Notes: generated by a model not told the origin, from the sequence alone. A stretch of DNA of 64,000 nucleotides from Pseudomonas tructae (GCF_004214895.1 NZ_CP035952.1:2118501-2182500), one strand, 5' to 3'. Shown: positions 21,461-30,600, counted from the stretch's first letter. Program-made: numbers and translations.

Positions 21461-23083
21461 ATGACGATTTCGCGACGAGGATTCATAGCAGGCCTGGCAG
21501 TGGCGGGCGCGACCGTGCCGGCAGCCTATTACGCGCACAAGCAACTGACCCATGATCCCGAGGACGACATCGTTACCCCTGGCGAGGCCAGCGTCGAGCT
21601 GGCCGATATGGCCGGCCAGTATCTGGCGGATCAGTTGCGCGGGGTCTGGGAACTGCGCTTTACCGGTGCCGACGCCGGCCTGGCCGGTTTGCCCAACGAA
21701 GGCGTGGTGATGTACCTGGACGTTGCCACCAAGGGCCGTGGCCTGCGTGGTTACGTCGATCGTGAAAGCGTCCTGCGGGGTGACGGCCCGGCTGCCTATC
21801 GGGTGCTGGGTGACCTGGTGGGCGCCTCCAGCGCCACGGTACGCTGGCGGCTGCTGAGCACCCAGGGCAACCCCGGTTATGAGTGCATTGCCAGCCTGGA
21901 CGAAGTCTGGGGCAGTTTTGCCAACGCCGGCAGCGGCACGCTCAGTGGCCGCCTGCAGCCGCTGGATCGCTCCATGGCCTTGCCACTGCTCGACAGCCAC
22001 TTTGTCGCGCTCAAGCGCCTGTTCCCCGAGGCCCGTGAGCGGTTGCCCTACACCCCGCAGTTGCAGGCCTGGCTGATCAGCGCCGAACACCGCTTGTTCC
22101 ATCAACTCTGGCATGCGACCCGTGACAAATGGCACAACCTGTCGCCGGAGAAGCACGGTGCCTTGCGTGGCCTGGGCTGGCAGCCGGGGCCGCGGGACAA
22201 GGAGCGCGATGCCCGTGGGCCGCGCAAGCATCGCAACGGCTCGGGCGTGGACTTTCTGTTCATGCACCGGCACATGCTCGGCACGGCCCGTTCGATGCAG
22301 CCCTTGCCGTCGTGGCCGCATTTCCCTTTGCCGCAACCGAGCGTTGAACACAATCGCCAGGGCTTTGCCCGCTATTACGACAATCACGACGGCTACTGCG
22401 TGCCACCCGGTTGGCAAGCGCCGGGCGATGAGGCCTATGGCCAGTGGGTGTCGGCAATCAAGGCGGGTGAGACGTTTTGCAGCAACTTCCAGGTCTGGGA
22501 GTCGCAATACCAGGACCCGCTGTACCTGTCGAAGCTGAGCCTCGGCACGTTCGGCTCGGAGCTGGAAATGAACCTGCACGACTGGTTGCACATGTGCTGG
22601 GCTTCGGTGCCGCGTGACCCGGTCAATGGTGCGCCAGTGCCTTTTGCCCGTGATCCGGCCGACTTTGCAGGGCGCTGGTACGAAGTGCAAAATGATTTTC
22701 TCGGCGATCCGTTCTCGTCCCATGTGAATCCGGTGTTCTGGGGTTTTCATGGCTGGATCGATGATCGCATCGACGACTGGTACCGGGCCCATGAGCGCTA
22801 CCACCCGGGGCAGGTTCGGCGCCTTGAGGTCAATGGCGTGCCATGGTTCGCTCCGGGGCGCTGGGTCGAGGTCGATGACCCGTGGCTGGGAGCGGTCACG
22901 CACGGTTGCAGCACCACGCCGGGGATGTTCCCTGGCAAGTCGGTGGAGATGGATGTGGAAACCATGAAGCTGGCCCTGCGCATCACCTTCGGCGAAGACG
23001 ACAAGATCGCTGACCTGCTGCGGCGGGTGCCGCAGCGGCCGTGGTATGCGCGGCATCTGTCGTTGCGCGGGATTACGTCCTGA
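21461..23083 (+). CDS. pvdP: Periplasmic tyrosinase PvdP (pyoverdine chromophore maturation)
   Basis: A 540-residue copper tyrosinase of pyoverdine maturation: in the periplasm it oxidises the D-Tyr of ferribactin/dihydropyoverdine, which leads to the dihydroxyquinoline chromophore. The N-terminus has a twin-arginine signal (SRRGFIAG with a hydrophobic stretch), consistent with export of a folded cofactor enzyme. Candidate copper ligands lie in the His clusters EHRLFHQLWH and HDWLHMCW and in FWGFHGWIDD. I chose the ATG at 21461 because TAGGA is well spaced before it and the Tat motif then sits at the N-terminus; the frame is open from 21422 without a ribosome site. Driven by the PvdS box at 21392. 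Length agrees with the P. aeruginosa protein. Confidence 0.94.
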   Translation: MTISRRGFIAGLAVAGATVPAAYYAHKQLTHDPEDDIVTPGEASVELADMAGQYLADQLRGVWELRFTGADAGLAGLPNEGVVMYLDVATKGRGLRGYVDRESVLRGDGPAAYRVLGDLVGASSATVRWRLLSTQGNPGYECIASLDEVWGSFANAGSGTLSGRLQPLDRSMALPLLDSHFVALKRLFPEARERLPYTPQLQAWLISAEHRLFHQLWHATRDKWHNLSPEKHGALRGLGWQPGPRDKERDARGPRKHRNGSGVDFLFMHRHMLGTARSMQPLPSWPHFPLPQPSVEHNRQGFARYYDNHDGYCVPPGWQAPGDEAYGQWVSAIKAGETFCSNFQVWESQYQDPLYLSKLSLGTFGSELEMNLHDWLHMCWASVPRDPVNGAPVPFARDPADFAGRWYEVQNDFLGDPFSSHVNPVFWGFHGWIDDRIDDWYRAHERYHPGQVRRLEVNGVPWFAPGRWVEVDDPWLGAVTHGCSTTPGMFPGKSVEMDVETMKLALRITFGEDDKIADLLRRVPQRPWYARHLSLRGITS

Positions 23084-23094
23084 TTGTTACCCTT

Positions 23095-23171
23095 GTAGGA
23101 GCAGCGATGCGGCGACCCGACTTGCCCCGCGATGAGCAATAGGCATCATCGCGGGGCAAGCCCGCTCCTAC
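23095..23171. repeat. REP pair, one arm of an altered type
   Basis: Two inverted REP units between pvdP and opmQ. The right arm is canonical (CGCGGGGCAAGCCCGCTCC then TAC). The left arm keeps both ends but has the central GGG replaced by about 18 bases including GATGCGGCGACCCGA. The element holds the opmQ stop codon (23146-23148), so the last residues of OpmQ are REP-encoded. It may also act as a transcription terminator for both convergent genes. Confidence 0.85.
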
Positions 23172-24563
23172 CCACCTGCCAACCGCCACCCAGCGCTTTG
23201 TACAAGGCCACGCTGCCCTGCAACCGGGCCAGGCGCAGTTGCACCTGCTGGTCTTGAGCCTGGTACAGGGTGCGCTGGGTTTCCAGGACCGTCAGCAGGG
23301 TTTCGGCGCCGGCCTGGTAGCGGCGTTCGGACAACTCGAAGGCGATGCGTGCCTGCACCACTTCCTGGTCCTGGGCCTGGCGCTGCTGGTCAACGCCACT
23401 GATGCCATTGAGCGCTTTCTCGACATCGGCAAACCCGGCGACGATGCTGCCGCGATAGCTTTCCAGCAGCTCTTGCTGCTCGGCACGGGCCTTGTCGCGT
23501 TCGGCGCGCAGGCGGCCGTTGTTGAAAATGGGCGCGGCGAGCCCGGCGCTCAAGGTGTAGTAAGGGCTGCGCAGGATTTGCGCGAATGTATCGGCGCCAG
23601 AGCCCAGGTCGGCGCCCAGGGTCAAGCTTGGCAGCATGGCTGCCCGGGCCACCTGGACATCGGCCTGGGCTGCAGCTAGTCGGGCTTCGGCACTGGCAAT
23701 GTCCGGGCGGCGGCTGAGCAGGTCGCTCGGCACCCCGCTACCAATGGCCGGCCAGTTCAGCCCGGTGAGTGATTCGTCGAAGGCGGGCAACGCCTGCACG
23801 GGCTCACCGAGCAGGGTTGCCAGGGTGATCCGTGCTTCGCGCAATTGCTGTTCGAACAACGGCACCTGGCGCTGCTGGCCCGCCACCAGGCTGCGTTGCT
23901 GGGCCAGTTCCAGGGCTGTGGCCGAGCCGGATTGATAGCGGGTTTCAACCAGGTGCAAGACGTCCTCGGCATTGCTCAGGTTGAGCCTTGCGATACGCAC
24001 TTGCTCGCTCAGGGCCAGGCCTTGCAGGTAGCTGTTGGCGACACCGCTGAGCAGGGTCAGCTCAACGGTCTGGCGATCGAAACGGCTGGCGTCCAGGCTG
24101 AACAAGGCGCTGTCGCGTGCAGCGGCTTTGCCCCCCCAGAAGTCGACTTCGTAGCTTGCGCTCAAGCGGGTGGCGAACGAGGTGCTGGTGCGCTCGCGGC
24201 TGCTGGCATCGAGCTGATCGAAACCGTTGCCATGCAGCAGGCGTTGGCGGCTGGCATCCAGGCCGAACTTGAGCTCGGGCAACAATGGCGCGCCGGCGAT
24301 CACCGCAGAGGCCTGGGCCTGGCGTACACGTGCGGTGGCCGCGGCGAGGTCGAAGCTGTTGCGCCGGGCCTGCTCGATCATTCGGTCCAGGTTGGGGCTG
24401 GAGAATTGCAGCCACCAGTTCTCCTGGGGCAGCGCGCTGGTGACGGCAGGCCCTTGCCACTGGGGTGGCGCCAGCAAGCCGCTCTGAGGGGCGGGGCAGT
24501 CGAGCTGCAGGCGGCAAGCAAGACACCGATGGACAACACGCTGAGACGGCAAGGCAGGTTCAT
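23146..24563 (-). CDS. opmQ: Outer-membrane efflux lipoprotein OpmQ of PvdRT-OpmQ, apparent frameshift
   Basis: TolC/OprM-family outer-membrane channel that, with PvdR and PvdT, exports or recycles pyoverdine. The body (23146 to about 24490) has the RND-channel features, e.g. YEVDFWG, NSYLQGLALSEQ and SRRPDI. Reading from the ATG at 24563, 3 bp after the pvdT stop, gives a lipoprotein signal peptide, MNLPCRLSVLSIGVLLAAC, then SSTAPP, and then leaves the frame of the body. The two frames join if one base is added in the G runs at 24488-24491 or 24493-24496 (C runs in the coding strand). The only start in the body frame is a TTG at 24552 inside the signal-peptide region, without a lipobox. Either the gene is recently broken or there is a homopolymer sequencing error. 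The C-terminus is encoded by a REP element. Confidence 0.85.
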
Positions 24564-24566
24564 GGC

Positions 24567-26534
24567 TTATTCGCTGGTAAGGGCTTTGACCGGGTCGAGG
24601 CGGGCGGCTTTGCGGGCAGGCATGAAGCCGAACACCACCCCGGTGACCACGGCGCAGGCAAATGCGCCAAGCACGGCAGGCAGGGAGAAGGCGACAGCGA
24701 TATCGGCCAGCAGCAGGACGCCGCCGATCAGCAAGGCCACGGCAATGCCGGTGACTCCGCCGACCATCGACAGCAGCACCGCTTCACTGAGGAACTGGCG
24801 CAGGATGTCGCGCTGGCGGGCACCGGTGGCCATGCGAATGCCAATCTCGCGGGTCCGTTCGCGTACGGTCATCAACATGATGTTCATCACCCCGATGCCG
24901 CCGACCAGCAACGAGATCGCAGCGATCGAGCCGAGCATCAGCGACAGGGTGTTCTGGGTGCGTGCCTCGGCCTGGATCAGCGCTGCATCGTTGGTCAGTT
25001 CATAGTCGTGCTTGCCATGGTGCAACTTGCGCATCAGCCGGTCGATGGCCGCCTCGGCATCGGCCACGCGTCGCGAGTCGGCAGCGGCGATGGTCACGTA
25101 TTCCGGGTCACGGCTGCCGAACAGGCGAATGGCCGCGGCGGTGTAGGGCACCACGATGCGCTCGTCGCTGTCCTGGTCGCCGGAACTGGCGCCTTTGCCC
25201 GCGAGTATGCCGACCACCTGGAAGGGTACGTTTTCAACCAGGATGTATTGGCCGATGGGGTTGTTGTTGGTGCCAAACAATTTCTCGCGCACTTTCTGCC
25301 CAATGACTGCCACCGCTGCCGCGCTGCGTTCGTCGGCTTCGGTGAAGAAGCTGCCCTCGATCACCGGCCAGTTGAAGATCTCTGAGAAGTGCGTGTTGTT
25401 GCCGCCGACATAGAACTGCTGGTTGTTGTTGCCATAGCGCACCATCAGGCTATTGCCGATCACCGGCATGATCATCTTCACCTGGGGCAGGCTGGAAACT
25501 GCGGCGACGTCATCGAGGGTGATGACCCCGGCAGGTTCGCGCAAGGTGGGCGCACTGCCGCTCAAATAGAGAATGTTCGAGCCGAAGGCGGCCATCTGTG
25601 CCATGACCTGGCGCTTGCTGCCCTCGCCGACCGCCAGCATGACCACCACCGAGGCCACGCCTATGACGATGCCGAGCAAGGTCAGGGCAGTGCGAAAGCG
25701 GTTGATCCACATGATTCGCCATGCCGCTTGCAGGGCTTCGACCAGTTCGCCTTTCCAGGCGCCGCTGGCGGTTGCGCCCAGGCCCAGGCGTTGCCGCAGG
25801 TCTTCGGCCCGTAAACCGGGTACCGGTGGCGGTGCCTCGAGCTGTTGGGCGGCCGAATCGCTGAGCACCAGGCCGTCGCGAATCTCGATGACCCGGTTGG
25901 CCCGCGCCGCGACTTCACGGTCGTGCGTAATCAGGATCACCACATGGCCCTGGCTGGCCAACTCGTCGAGCAGGGCCATGACCTCGGCGCCGCTCTGGCT
26001 GTCCAGCGCCCCGGTGGGCTCATCCGCGAGGATGATATGCCCGCCGTTCATCAGGGCGCGGGCAATCGACACCCGTTGCTGTTGGCCGCCAGACAATTGA
26101 TGGGGACGGTTGCCGGTGCGGCTGGCCAGGCCCAGGCGCTCGAGCAGGGCGGCGGCACGGGCATGGCGTTCGGCGGCAGGGGTGCCGGCATAGATGGCCG
26201 GCATCTCGACGTTTTCCTGGGCCGAGCCCGAGGCGATCAGGTGATAACCCTGGAACACGAAGCCGAAGGCCTCGCGGCGCAGCCAGGCCAACTCGTCGCT
26301 GTCGAGCTCGGCAACGTCCTTGCCGGCGAAGTAATAGGCCCCTGAGGTGGGGCGGTCCAGGCAGCCGAGGATGTTCATCAGCGTCGATTTGCCGGAGCCA
26401 GAGGCGCCAACTATGGCCACGAACTCACCGGGGTGAATGGCCAGGCTGATACCGCGTACCACCTCGACCTTGGGGGTGTCGAGGCCACCATAGGACTTGC
26501 GGATATCGCGCAGTTCAATCAGGGGCGTGGACAT
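24567..26534 (-). CDS. pvdT: Pyoverdine export ABC transporter PvdT (MacB type)
   Basis: A 655-residue inner-membrane fusion of an ATPase and a permease, MacB family, the motor of the PvdRT-OpmQ pump. The ATPase covers about 1-230: Walker [10 protein letters not shown], signature LSGGQQQR, Walker [12 protein letters not shown] and the H-loop ITHD. The permease has one membrane segment at about 280-305, a large periplasmic domain, and three segments after about 530, including [23 protein letters not shown], which is typical of MacB. Its start touches the pvdR stop, and opmQ follows after 3 bp, so the three genes form one operon under the pvdR PvdS box. Confidence 0.95.
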   Translation of the reverse strand: MSTPLIELRDIRKSYGGLDTPKVEVVRGISLAIHPGEFVAIVGASGSGKSTLMNILGCLDRPTSGAYYFAGKDVAELDSDELAWLRREAFGFVFQGYHLIASGSAQENVEMPAIYAGTPAAERHARAAALLERLGLASRTGNRPHQLSGGQQQRVSIARALMNGGHIILADEPTGALDSQSGAEVMALLDELASQGHVVILITHDREVAARANRVIEIRDGLVLSDSAAQQLEAPPPVPGLRAEDLRQRLGLGATASGAWKGELVEALQAAWRIMWINRFRTALTLLGIVIGVASVVVMLAVGEGSKRQVMAQMAAFGSNILYLSGSAPTLREPAGVITLDDVAAVSSLPQVKMIMPVIGNSLMVRYGNNNQQFYVGGNNTHFSEIFNWPVIEGSFFTEADERSAAAVAVIGQKVREKLFGTNNNPIGQYILVENVPFQVVGILAGKGASSGDQDSDERIVVPYTAAAIRLFGSRDPEYVTIAAADSRRVADAEAAIDRLMRKLHHGKHDYELTNDAALIQAEARTQNTLSLMLGSIAAISLLVGGIGVMNIMLMTVRERTREIGIRMATGARQRDILRQFLSEAVLLSMVGGVTGIAVALLIGGVLLLADIAVAFSLPAVLGAFACAVVTGVVFGFMPARKAARLDPVKALTSE

Positions 26535-27713
26535 TCAACCCCCGCTTGCGGCAGGCGCGCCGATCAACAGGCGCTCGCCCTCGGCCAGGCCGTCGAGCAC
26601 CTGCACCCGCAAGCGGTCGCTCAGGCCGGTACGCACCTGGCGCTGGTCGACCTTGCCGTTGCTGTCGAGCACCTGGGCGATGCGCAGGTCCTGGTTGCTG
26701 GCATCTTCGTCGAGCGCCGCCACCGGCACGGTCAGGACCTGGCTGGCGCGTCCGGCGACAAAAAACACCTGAGTGGTCATCTCGGCCATCAGCGCGTTGT
26801 CCGGGTTGTCGACGTCCAGCAGCACGGTGTACAGCACCACCTTGCTGCTGGCCCCGCTACCACTGGCACTGGCCGGGCTGCCGCCGCCCTGGCTGGTCTG
26901 GTCGAGGGGCTTGGGGGGTACCGGCAGAATCTGCCGCACGCTGCTGGTCCAGCGCCGCTTGCCGCCGGCCAGGGTGGTGAAGTAGGCATTCATGCCGGGT
27001 TTGACCTGGCCGATGTCGGCCTCCGAAACCTGTGCCCAGACCGTCATCGGCGACAATTTGGCGATACGCAGGATCAGCGGCGTTTGCTGCTGGGCATTGA
27101 GGGTCTGGCCTTCACGGGCGTCGACGGCCACCACAGTGCCGGACATCGGCGCATAAATACGCGTGTAACCCAACTCGGCTTCGTCACTGCGCAGGCTCGC
27201 CTGGGCCTGGCGGATCTGCGCCCGGTACATGTCGATCCGTGCCTGGGTGACCTTGAGTTGGGCCTGGGCGCTTTGCACGTCTTCCTCGCGCGTCGCGCCA
27301 CCTGCGGCAAGGTTGCTTTGACGTTTGTACTGCTGTTGCGCCAACTGGTATTGGGCTTGCTGTTCAGCGAGCTGGGCCATGAGGTTGTCGATCGAAAAGC
27401 GCCCGGCATCAAGTTTTGCCTGTTGCGTGGAAGGGTCGATCTCAACCAGCAACTGACCTTCCTTGACCTGATCGCCGACCTCTACATGCAACTTGCGAAT
27501 CTGTCCGGAAGCCTGAGCGCCGACGTCCACATAGCGCCGCGGCTGCAAGGTGCCCAGGGCGGTGACGCTGCTTTCGATATCGCCACGGGTGACGCTGACG
27601 GTACTCATCGAATCGCCACCGGCGGGCAGGGTTTTCCAGGCGAGCAGGGCGCCCAGGCTGAGCAGGCCCAGGCCGCAGAGCAGCAGGCGACGAGTGTTCG
27701 ATGAGCGTTTCAT
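26535..27713 (-). CDS. pvdR: Pyoverdine export periplasmic adaptor PvdR (MacA type)
   Basis: A 392-residue membrane-fusion (HlyD/MacA) protein that links PvdT to OpmQ. One N-terminal membrane anchor (about 9-28), a lipoyl half (VDVGAQASGQIRKL), a long alpha-hairpin rich in Gln/Ala (about 100-185), the second lipoyl half (IYAPMSGTVVAVDA), and beta-barrel and membrane-proximal domains with a low-complexity Gly/Ser/Ala insertion near 270-285. First gene of pvdR-pvdT-opmQ; its PvdS box lies 81 bp upstream, back to back with the sigma-factor gene. Confidence 0.95.
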   Translation of the reverse strand: MKRSSNTRRLLLCGLGLLSLGALLAWKTLPAGGDSMSTVSVTRGDIESSVTALGTLQPRRYVDVGAQASGQIRKLHVEVGDQVKEGQLLVEIDPSTQQAKLDAGRFSIDNLMAQLAEQQAQYQLAQQQYKRQSNLAAGGATREEDVQSAQAQLKVTQARIDMYRAQIRQAQASLRSDEAELGYTRIYAPMSGTVVAVDAREGQTLNAQQQTPLILRIAKLSPMTVWAQVSEADIGQVKPGMNAYFTTLAGGKRRWTSSVRQILPVPPKPLDQTSQGGGSPASASGSGASSKVVLYTVLLDVDNPDNALMAEMTTQVFFVAGRASQVLTVPVAALDEDASNQDLRIAQVLDSNGKVDQRQVRTGLSDRLRVQVLDGLAEGERLLIGAPAASGG

Positions 27714-27793
27714 GCAGGTTTCCAGCCAGATGGAGTGGCCCGTGACGACTCACTGCCGAGCAGGTGCGGCAGACACGGGAGGCTCCCAGGTAT

Positions 27794-27817
27794 ACGAGGT
27801 GGGTGCCGTGGAATTTA
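27794..27817 (-). promoter_or_regulatory. PvdS iron-starvation box of pvdR-pvdT-opmQ
   Basis: Read on the minus strand: TAAAT (27817-27813), 16-base spacer, CGT (27796-27794). Exact match to the PvdS promoter, 81 bp before the pvdR start. Confidence 0.85.
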
Positions 27818-27841
27818 CCGCTATCAAGGTCTGATCTTGCT

Positions 27842-27860
27842 GAGAATAATTATAATTTGT
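27842..27860 (+). promoter_or_regulatory. Fur-box-like sequence before the ECF sigma gene
   Basis: An AT-rich island in GC-rich surroundings. The 19-base window starting GAGAATAATTATAATT matches the Fur consensus at 12 of 19 positions, and further NATTAT-like hexamers follow to about 27866. It lies 60 bp before the sigma-factor start. Iron control of this gene is inference. Confidence 0.55.
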
Positions 27861-27919
27861 ATTATTGCATACTGCCATCATTCAGATCCGCTCAACCACG
27901 AATCAGGGAACCCCCGCAG

Positions 27920-28420
27920 ATGTCGCGGCCAGGTGTTGTGTTGGAAAACTACTATCGCGAACTGGTGAGTTTTCTCTGTGCCCGCCTGGGTAACCGGCAG
28001 GCAGCCGAAGACGTTGCCCACGATGCCTACATTCGCGTACTTGAGCGCAGCAGCGGCAATGACATCGAGCACCCGCGCGCCTTCCTCTACCGTACCGCGC
28101 TGAACCTGGTGATCGATGGCCATCGGCGTGGCCTGTTGCGCCAGGCCGAACCCTTGGAGGTGCTCGACAGCGACGAGCGCTTCTTTTCTCCGGCGCCGTC
28201 CCAGAGCATGGACCTGAACCAGCGCCTGGAACTGATGCAGGGGGCGCTGGCCGAGCTCAGCCAGCCCTGTCGCGAGAGCTTCCTGCTGCGCAAGCTCGAC
28301 GGCCTGTCGCACGCGCAGATCGCCGAGCGCCTGGGCATTTCCCGCAGCCTGGTAGAGAAGCACATTGTCAACGCCATGAAACATTGCCGGTTGCGCCTGC
28401 GCGACTGGGAGTCGCAATAG
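27920..28420 (+). CDS. fpvI: FecI-type ECF sigma factor, probable FpvI
   Basis: A 166-residue ECF sigma factor of the iron-starvation (FecI/FpvI/PvdS) group. Region 2 at about 8-75 contains AAEDVAHDAYIRVLE and HPRAFLYRTALNLVID; region 4 at about 110-160 contains LRKLDGLSHAQIAERLGISRSLVEKHIVNAMKHCR. I took the ATG at 27920; the frame is open to 27764 but the extra part has no sigma homology. Divergent from pvdR with an AT-rich Fur-like site between. In P. aeruginosa FpvI drives the pyoverdine receptor gene fpvA together with the anti-sigma FpvR; neither is next to this gene, so the name fpvI is an inference from position and family. Confidence 0.75.
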   Translation: MSRPGVVLENYYRELVSFLCARLGNRQAAEDVAHDAYIRVLERSSGNDIEHPRAFLYRTALNLVIDGHRRGLLRQAEPLEVLDSDERFFSPAPSQSMDLNQRLELMQGALAELSQPCRESFLLRKLDGLSHAQIAERLGISRSLVEKHIVNAMKHCRLRLRDWESQ

Positions 28421-28593
28421 GCACAGGCCGTGTGAAAAATTCGTAGTGGTGGCGCTTGATTTATGTCGATTTCCCGACAACTATCAGTAAAGACCCTTCA
28501 TCTGGCGAAGTGCCCGCCAATAGCCTGCAATTGATGATCTGGCGCAGTATGGTCAAGGAACGTCTCTAACGCTGTCAGCCTTGGTCATAGACG

Positions 28594-29079
28594 ATGCCTA
28601 ACAAATCGCTGCGGATTCTGATTGCCGACGAGCACCCGATGCAGCTACTGCAACTGGAACGGATGCTCAATGCCATGGGCTATTACCGCATCGCCCCGGT
28701 CGAGAGCTTCGAAGACCTGCAGCGCCTGGTGCAGAGCGCGCTGTTACCGTTCAACCTGCTGTTGGGCAACATCGACCTGGCCAGCCATGCCGGTGTCGAT
28801 CTGGAGCGTTTCTGCCGGGTCAACCCGCTGATCCAGCATGCCTTGCTCTACGAATCACAACATCTGAAAATCCCCTCCATTCCCGACAACCAGCGTCGAG
28901 CGGTGAATGTCAGTCTGCCCAAGGTCCCGGATAACGAGACCATCCAGTCGTTCATGAGCATCATCGATTCGCCCTATGTGTTGGGGCACTTGCCAGGAAT
29001 TCCTGAGCGTACGGTCAAGCAGCATTACACCCCGCGGCGCATGGATTTCACCCAGACGGCGTTTTGCCGCCCGTCCTGA
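28594..29079 (+). CDS. Stand-alone degenerate receiver-domain protein
   Basis: A 161-residue protein whose first 120 residues look like a CheY-type receiver (ILIADEHP at 8-15 in place of the acidic pocket; LPK with K110). At the phospho-acceptor position there is asparagine (N59 in LLLGNIDL) instead of aspartate. No output domain follows; the C-terminal 40 residues (PGIPERTVKQHY) are short and basic. It probably works as a phosphorylation-independent interaction protein, or is decaying. It lies alone between the sigma factor and an MFS gene, with no kinase nearby. Ribosome site is weak; the start is the first ATG of the conserved part. Confidence 0.7.
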   Translation: MPNKSLRILIADEHPMQLLQLERMLNAMGYYRIAPVESFEDLQRLVQSALLPFNLLLGNIDLASHAGVDLERFCRVNPLIQHALLYESQHLKIPSIPDNQRRAVNVSLPKVPDNETIQSFMSIIDSPYVLGHLPGIPERTVKQHYTPRRMDFTQTAFCRPS

Positions 29080-29174
29080 AACCACGCTGGGTGTAGCGGG
29101 GTGGCTTTGCTATGCTCGTGCGTTGGCCTTGGCGCGCTCGTCGCGCGGGCACTCGATCATTTGCGGATACCTCT

Positions 29175-30485
29175 ATGACGGCCATTGACCCTGCGCGCCC
29201 TCTGCAGCTGTCGCGCAGCGACCACAAAACCCTGAGCCTGGCGGCGCTGGGCGGGGCACTGGAAATCTACGATTTCATCATCTTCGTGTTCTTCGCCCTG
29301 ACCCTGAGCCAGTTGTTCTTCCCGCCACAGATGCCTGAATGGCTGCGCCTGCTGCAGAGCTTCGGAATTTTCGTCACCGGGTACCTGGCGCGGCCCCTGG
29401 GCGGCATCCTGATGGCGCATTTTGCCGACCACCTGGGGCGCAAGCGGGTGTTCAGCCTGAGCATCCTGATGATGGCCTTGCCGTGCCTGCTGATCGGGGT
29501 GATGCCTACCTACGCCGAGATCGGCTACGCAGCACCGCTGATCCTCCTGGCTCTACGCATCCTCCAGGGGGCGGCGGTCGGGGGCGAGGTGCCAAGCGCC
29601 TGGACCTTCGTCGCCGAACACGCCCCGCCCGGGCGCCGAGGTTACGCCCTGGGCTTCCTGCAGGCAGGGCTGACGTTCGGCTATCTGCTGGGCGCCTTGA
29701 CTGCCACGGCGCTTGCACAGCTATACAGCCCGCAGGAGATCCTCGACTACGCCTGGCGTTACCCGTTTCTGCTCGGCGGGGTGTTTGGCGTGATCGGTGT
29801 GTGGTTGCGCCGCTGGTTGAGCGAGACGCCGGTGTTTCTCGCCTTGCGCGAGCAGCGCAATCAGCCGCCGGCCTTTCCCTTGCGCACTGTCTTGCGCGAA
29901 CATCGCCGCGCATTGATGCCTGCAGCCTTGCTCACCTGCGTGCTGACCTCGGCAGTGGTGGTGCTGGTGGTCATCACGCCGACAGTGATGCAGCAGCGGT
30001 TTGGCATGAGCGCCGGGCACACCTTCGCCTTGAGCAGCATGGGTATCGTTTTCCTCAACATCGGCTGTGTGCTGGCAGGCTTGCTGGTCGACCGCATCGG
30101 TGCCTGGCGGGCGCTGATGATCTACAGCCTGTTGCTGCCCTTGGGCATCGCCGGGTTGTACGCCAGCCTGGTGGCTGGCTGGGGCTGGACCGGCGTGGCC
30201 TACGCGCTGGCCGGCCTGGCATGCGGGGTAGTGGGGGTGGTGCCGTCGGTGATGGTCGGGTTGTTCCCGGCGCAGATCCGCGTGTCGGGCATTTCCTTTA
30301 CCTACAACATTGCCTACGCCTTGTGGGCGAGCACCACCCCGTTGCTGCTGATCGCCCTGATGCCGTGGAGCCCGTGGGTATGCGTGGGCTTCTGTCTGAT
30401 CATGGGGGCGGTTGGCTTGCTGACGGCGATGTATTTCGGTGCGCGGGAGGCGACGGCTTTCGAGGATGAGGCGGTGCGTTGCTGA
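29175..30485 (+). CDS. MFS transporter, metabolite:H+ symporter family
   Basis: A 436-residue 12-segment permease of the metabolite:H+ symporter (ProP/ShiA-like) branch of the major facilitator superfamily. Family features: SLGGALEIYDF-type start (LAALGGALEIYDFIIF), loop 2-3 motif FADHLGRKRVF, and QGAAVGGEVPSAWTFVAEH in segment 4. Substrate (organic acid, osmolyte or amino acid) cannot be read. I took the ATG at 29175; the frame is open from 29112, but the extra 21 residues are Arg/Trp-rich and not family-like. No obvious operon partner. Confidence 0.88.
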   Translation: MTAIDPARPLQLSRSDHKTLSLAALGGALEIYDFIIFVFFALTLSQLFFPPQMPEWLRLLQSFGIFVTGYLARPLGGILMAHFADHLGRKRVFSLSILMMALPCLLIGVMPTYAEIGYAAPLILLALRILQGAAVGGEVPSAWTFVAEHAPPGRRGYALGFLQAGLTFGYLLGALTATALAQLYSPQEILDYAWRYPFLLGGVFGVIGVWLRRWLSETPVFLALREQRNQPPAFPLRTVLREHRRALMPAALLTCVLTSAVVVLVVITPTVMQQRFGMSAGHTFALSSMGIVFLNIGCVLAGLLVDRIGAWRALMIYSLLLPLGIAGLYASLVAGWGWTGVAYALAGLACGVVGVVPSVMVGLFPAQIRVSGISFTYNIAYALWASTTPLLLIALMPWSPWVCVGFCLIMGAVGLLTAMYFGAREATAFEDEAVRC

Positions 30486-30578
30486 GTTCATCCGCTGTGA
30501 CAATCGTTTCCCACTGACGAGGCGTTGTTGGGGCAGACTCCATAGCACGGCAAATGGATTAACCTACTTGCCAAATTA

Positions 30579-30591
30579 AACCTAATAGGTT
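30579..30591. promoter_or_regulatory. MqsA-type operator of mqsRA
   Basis: Perfect palindrome AACCT-AAT-AGGTT, the form bound by MqsA (AACCT-N-AGGTT) in E. coli. It ends 9 bp before the mqsR start. A half site TTAACCTA lies at 30559-30566. Confidence 0.75.
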
Positions 30592-30600
30592 AATTCGCTC

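Noticed and set aside
21371..23056. Minus-strand frame antisense to pvdP
   Set aside because: Composition typical of a shadow; pvdP has the Tat signal, PvdS box and ribosome site.
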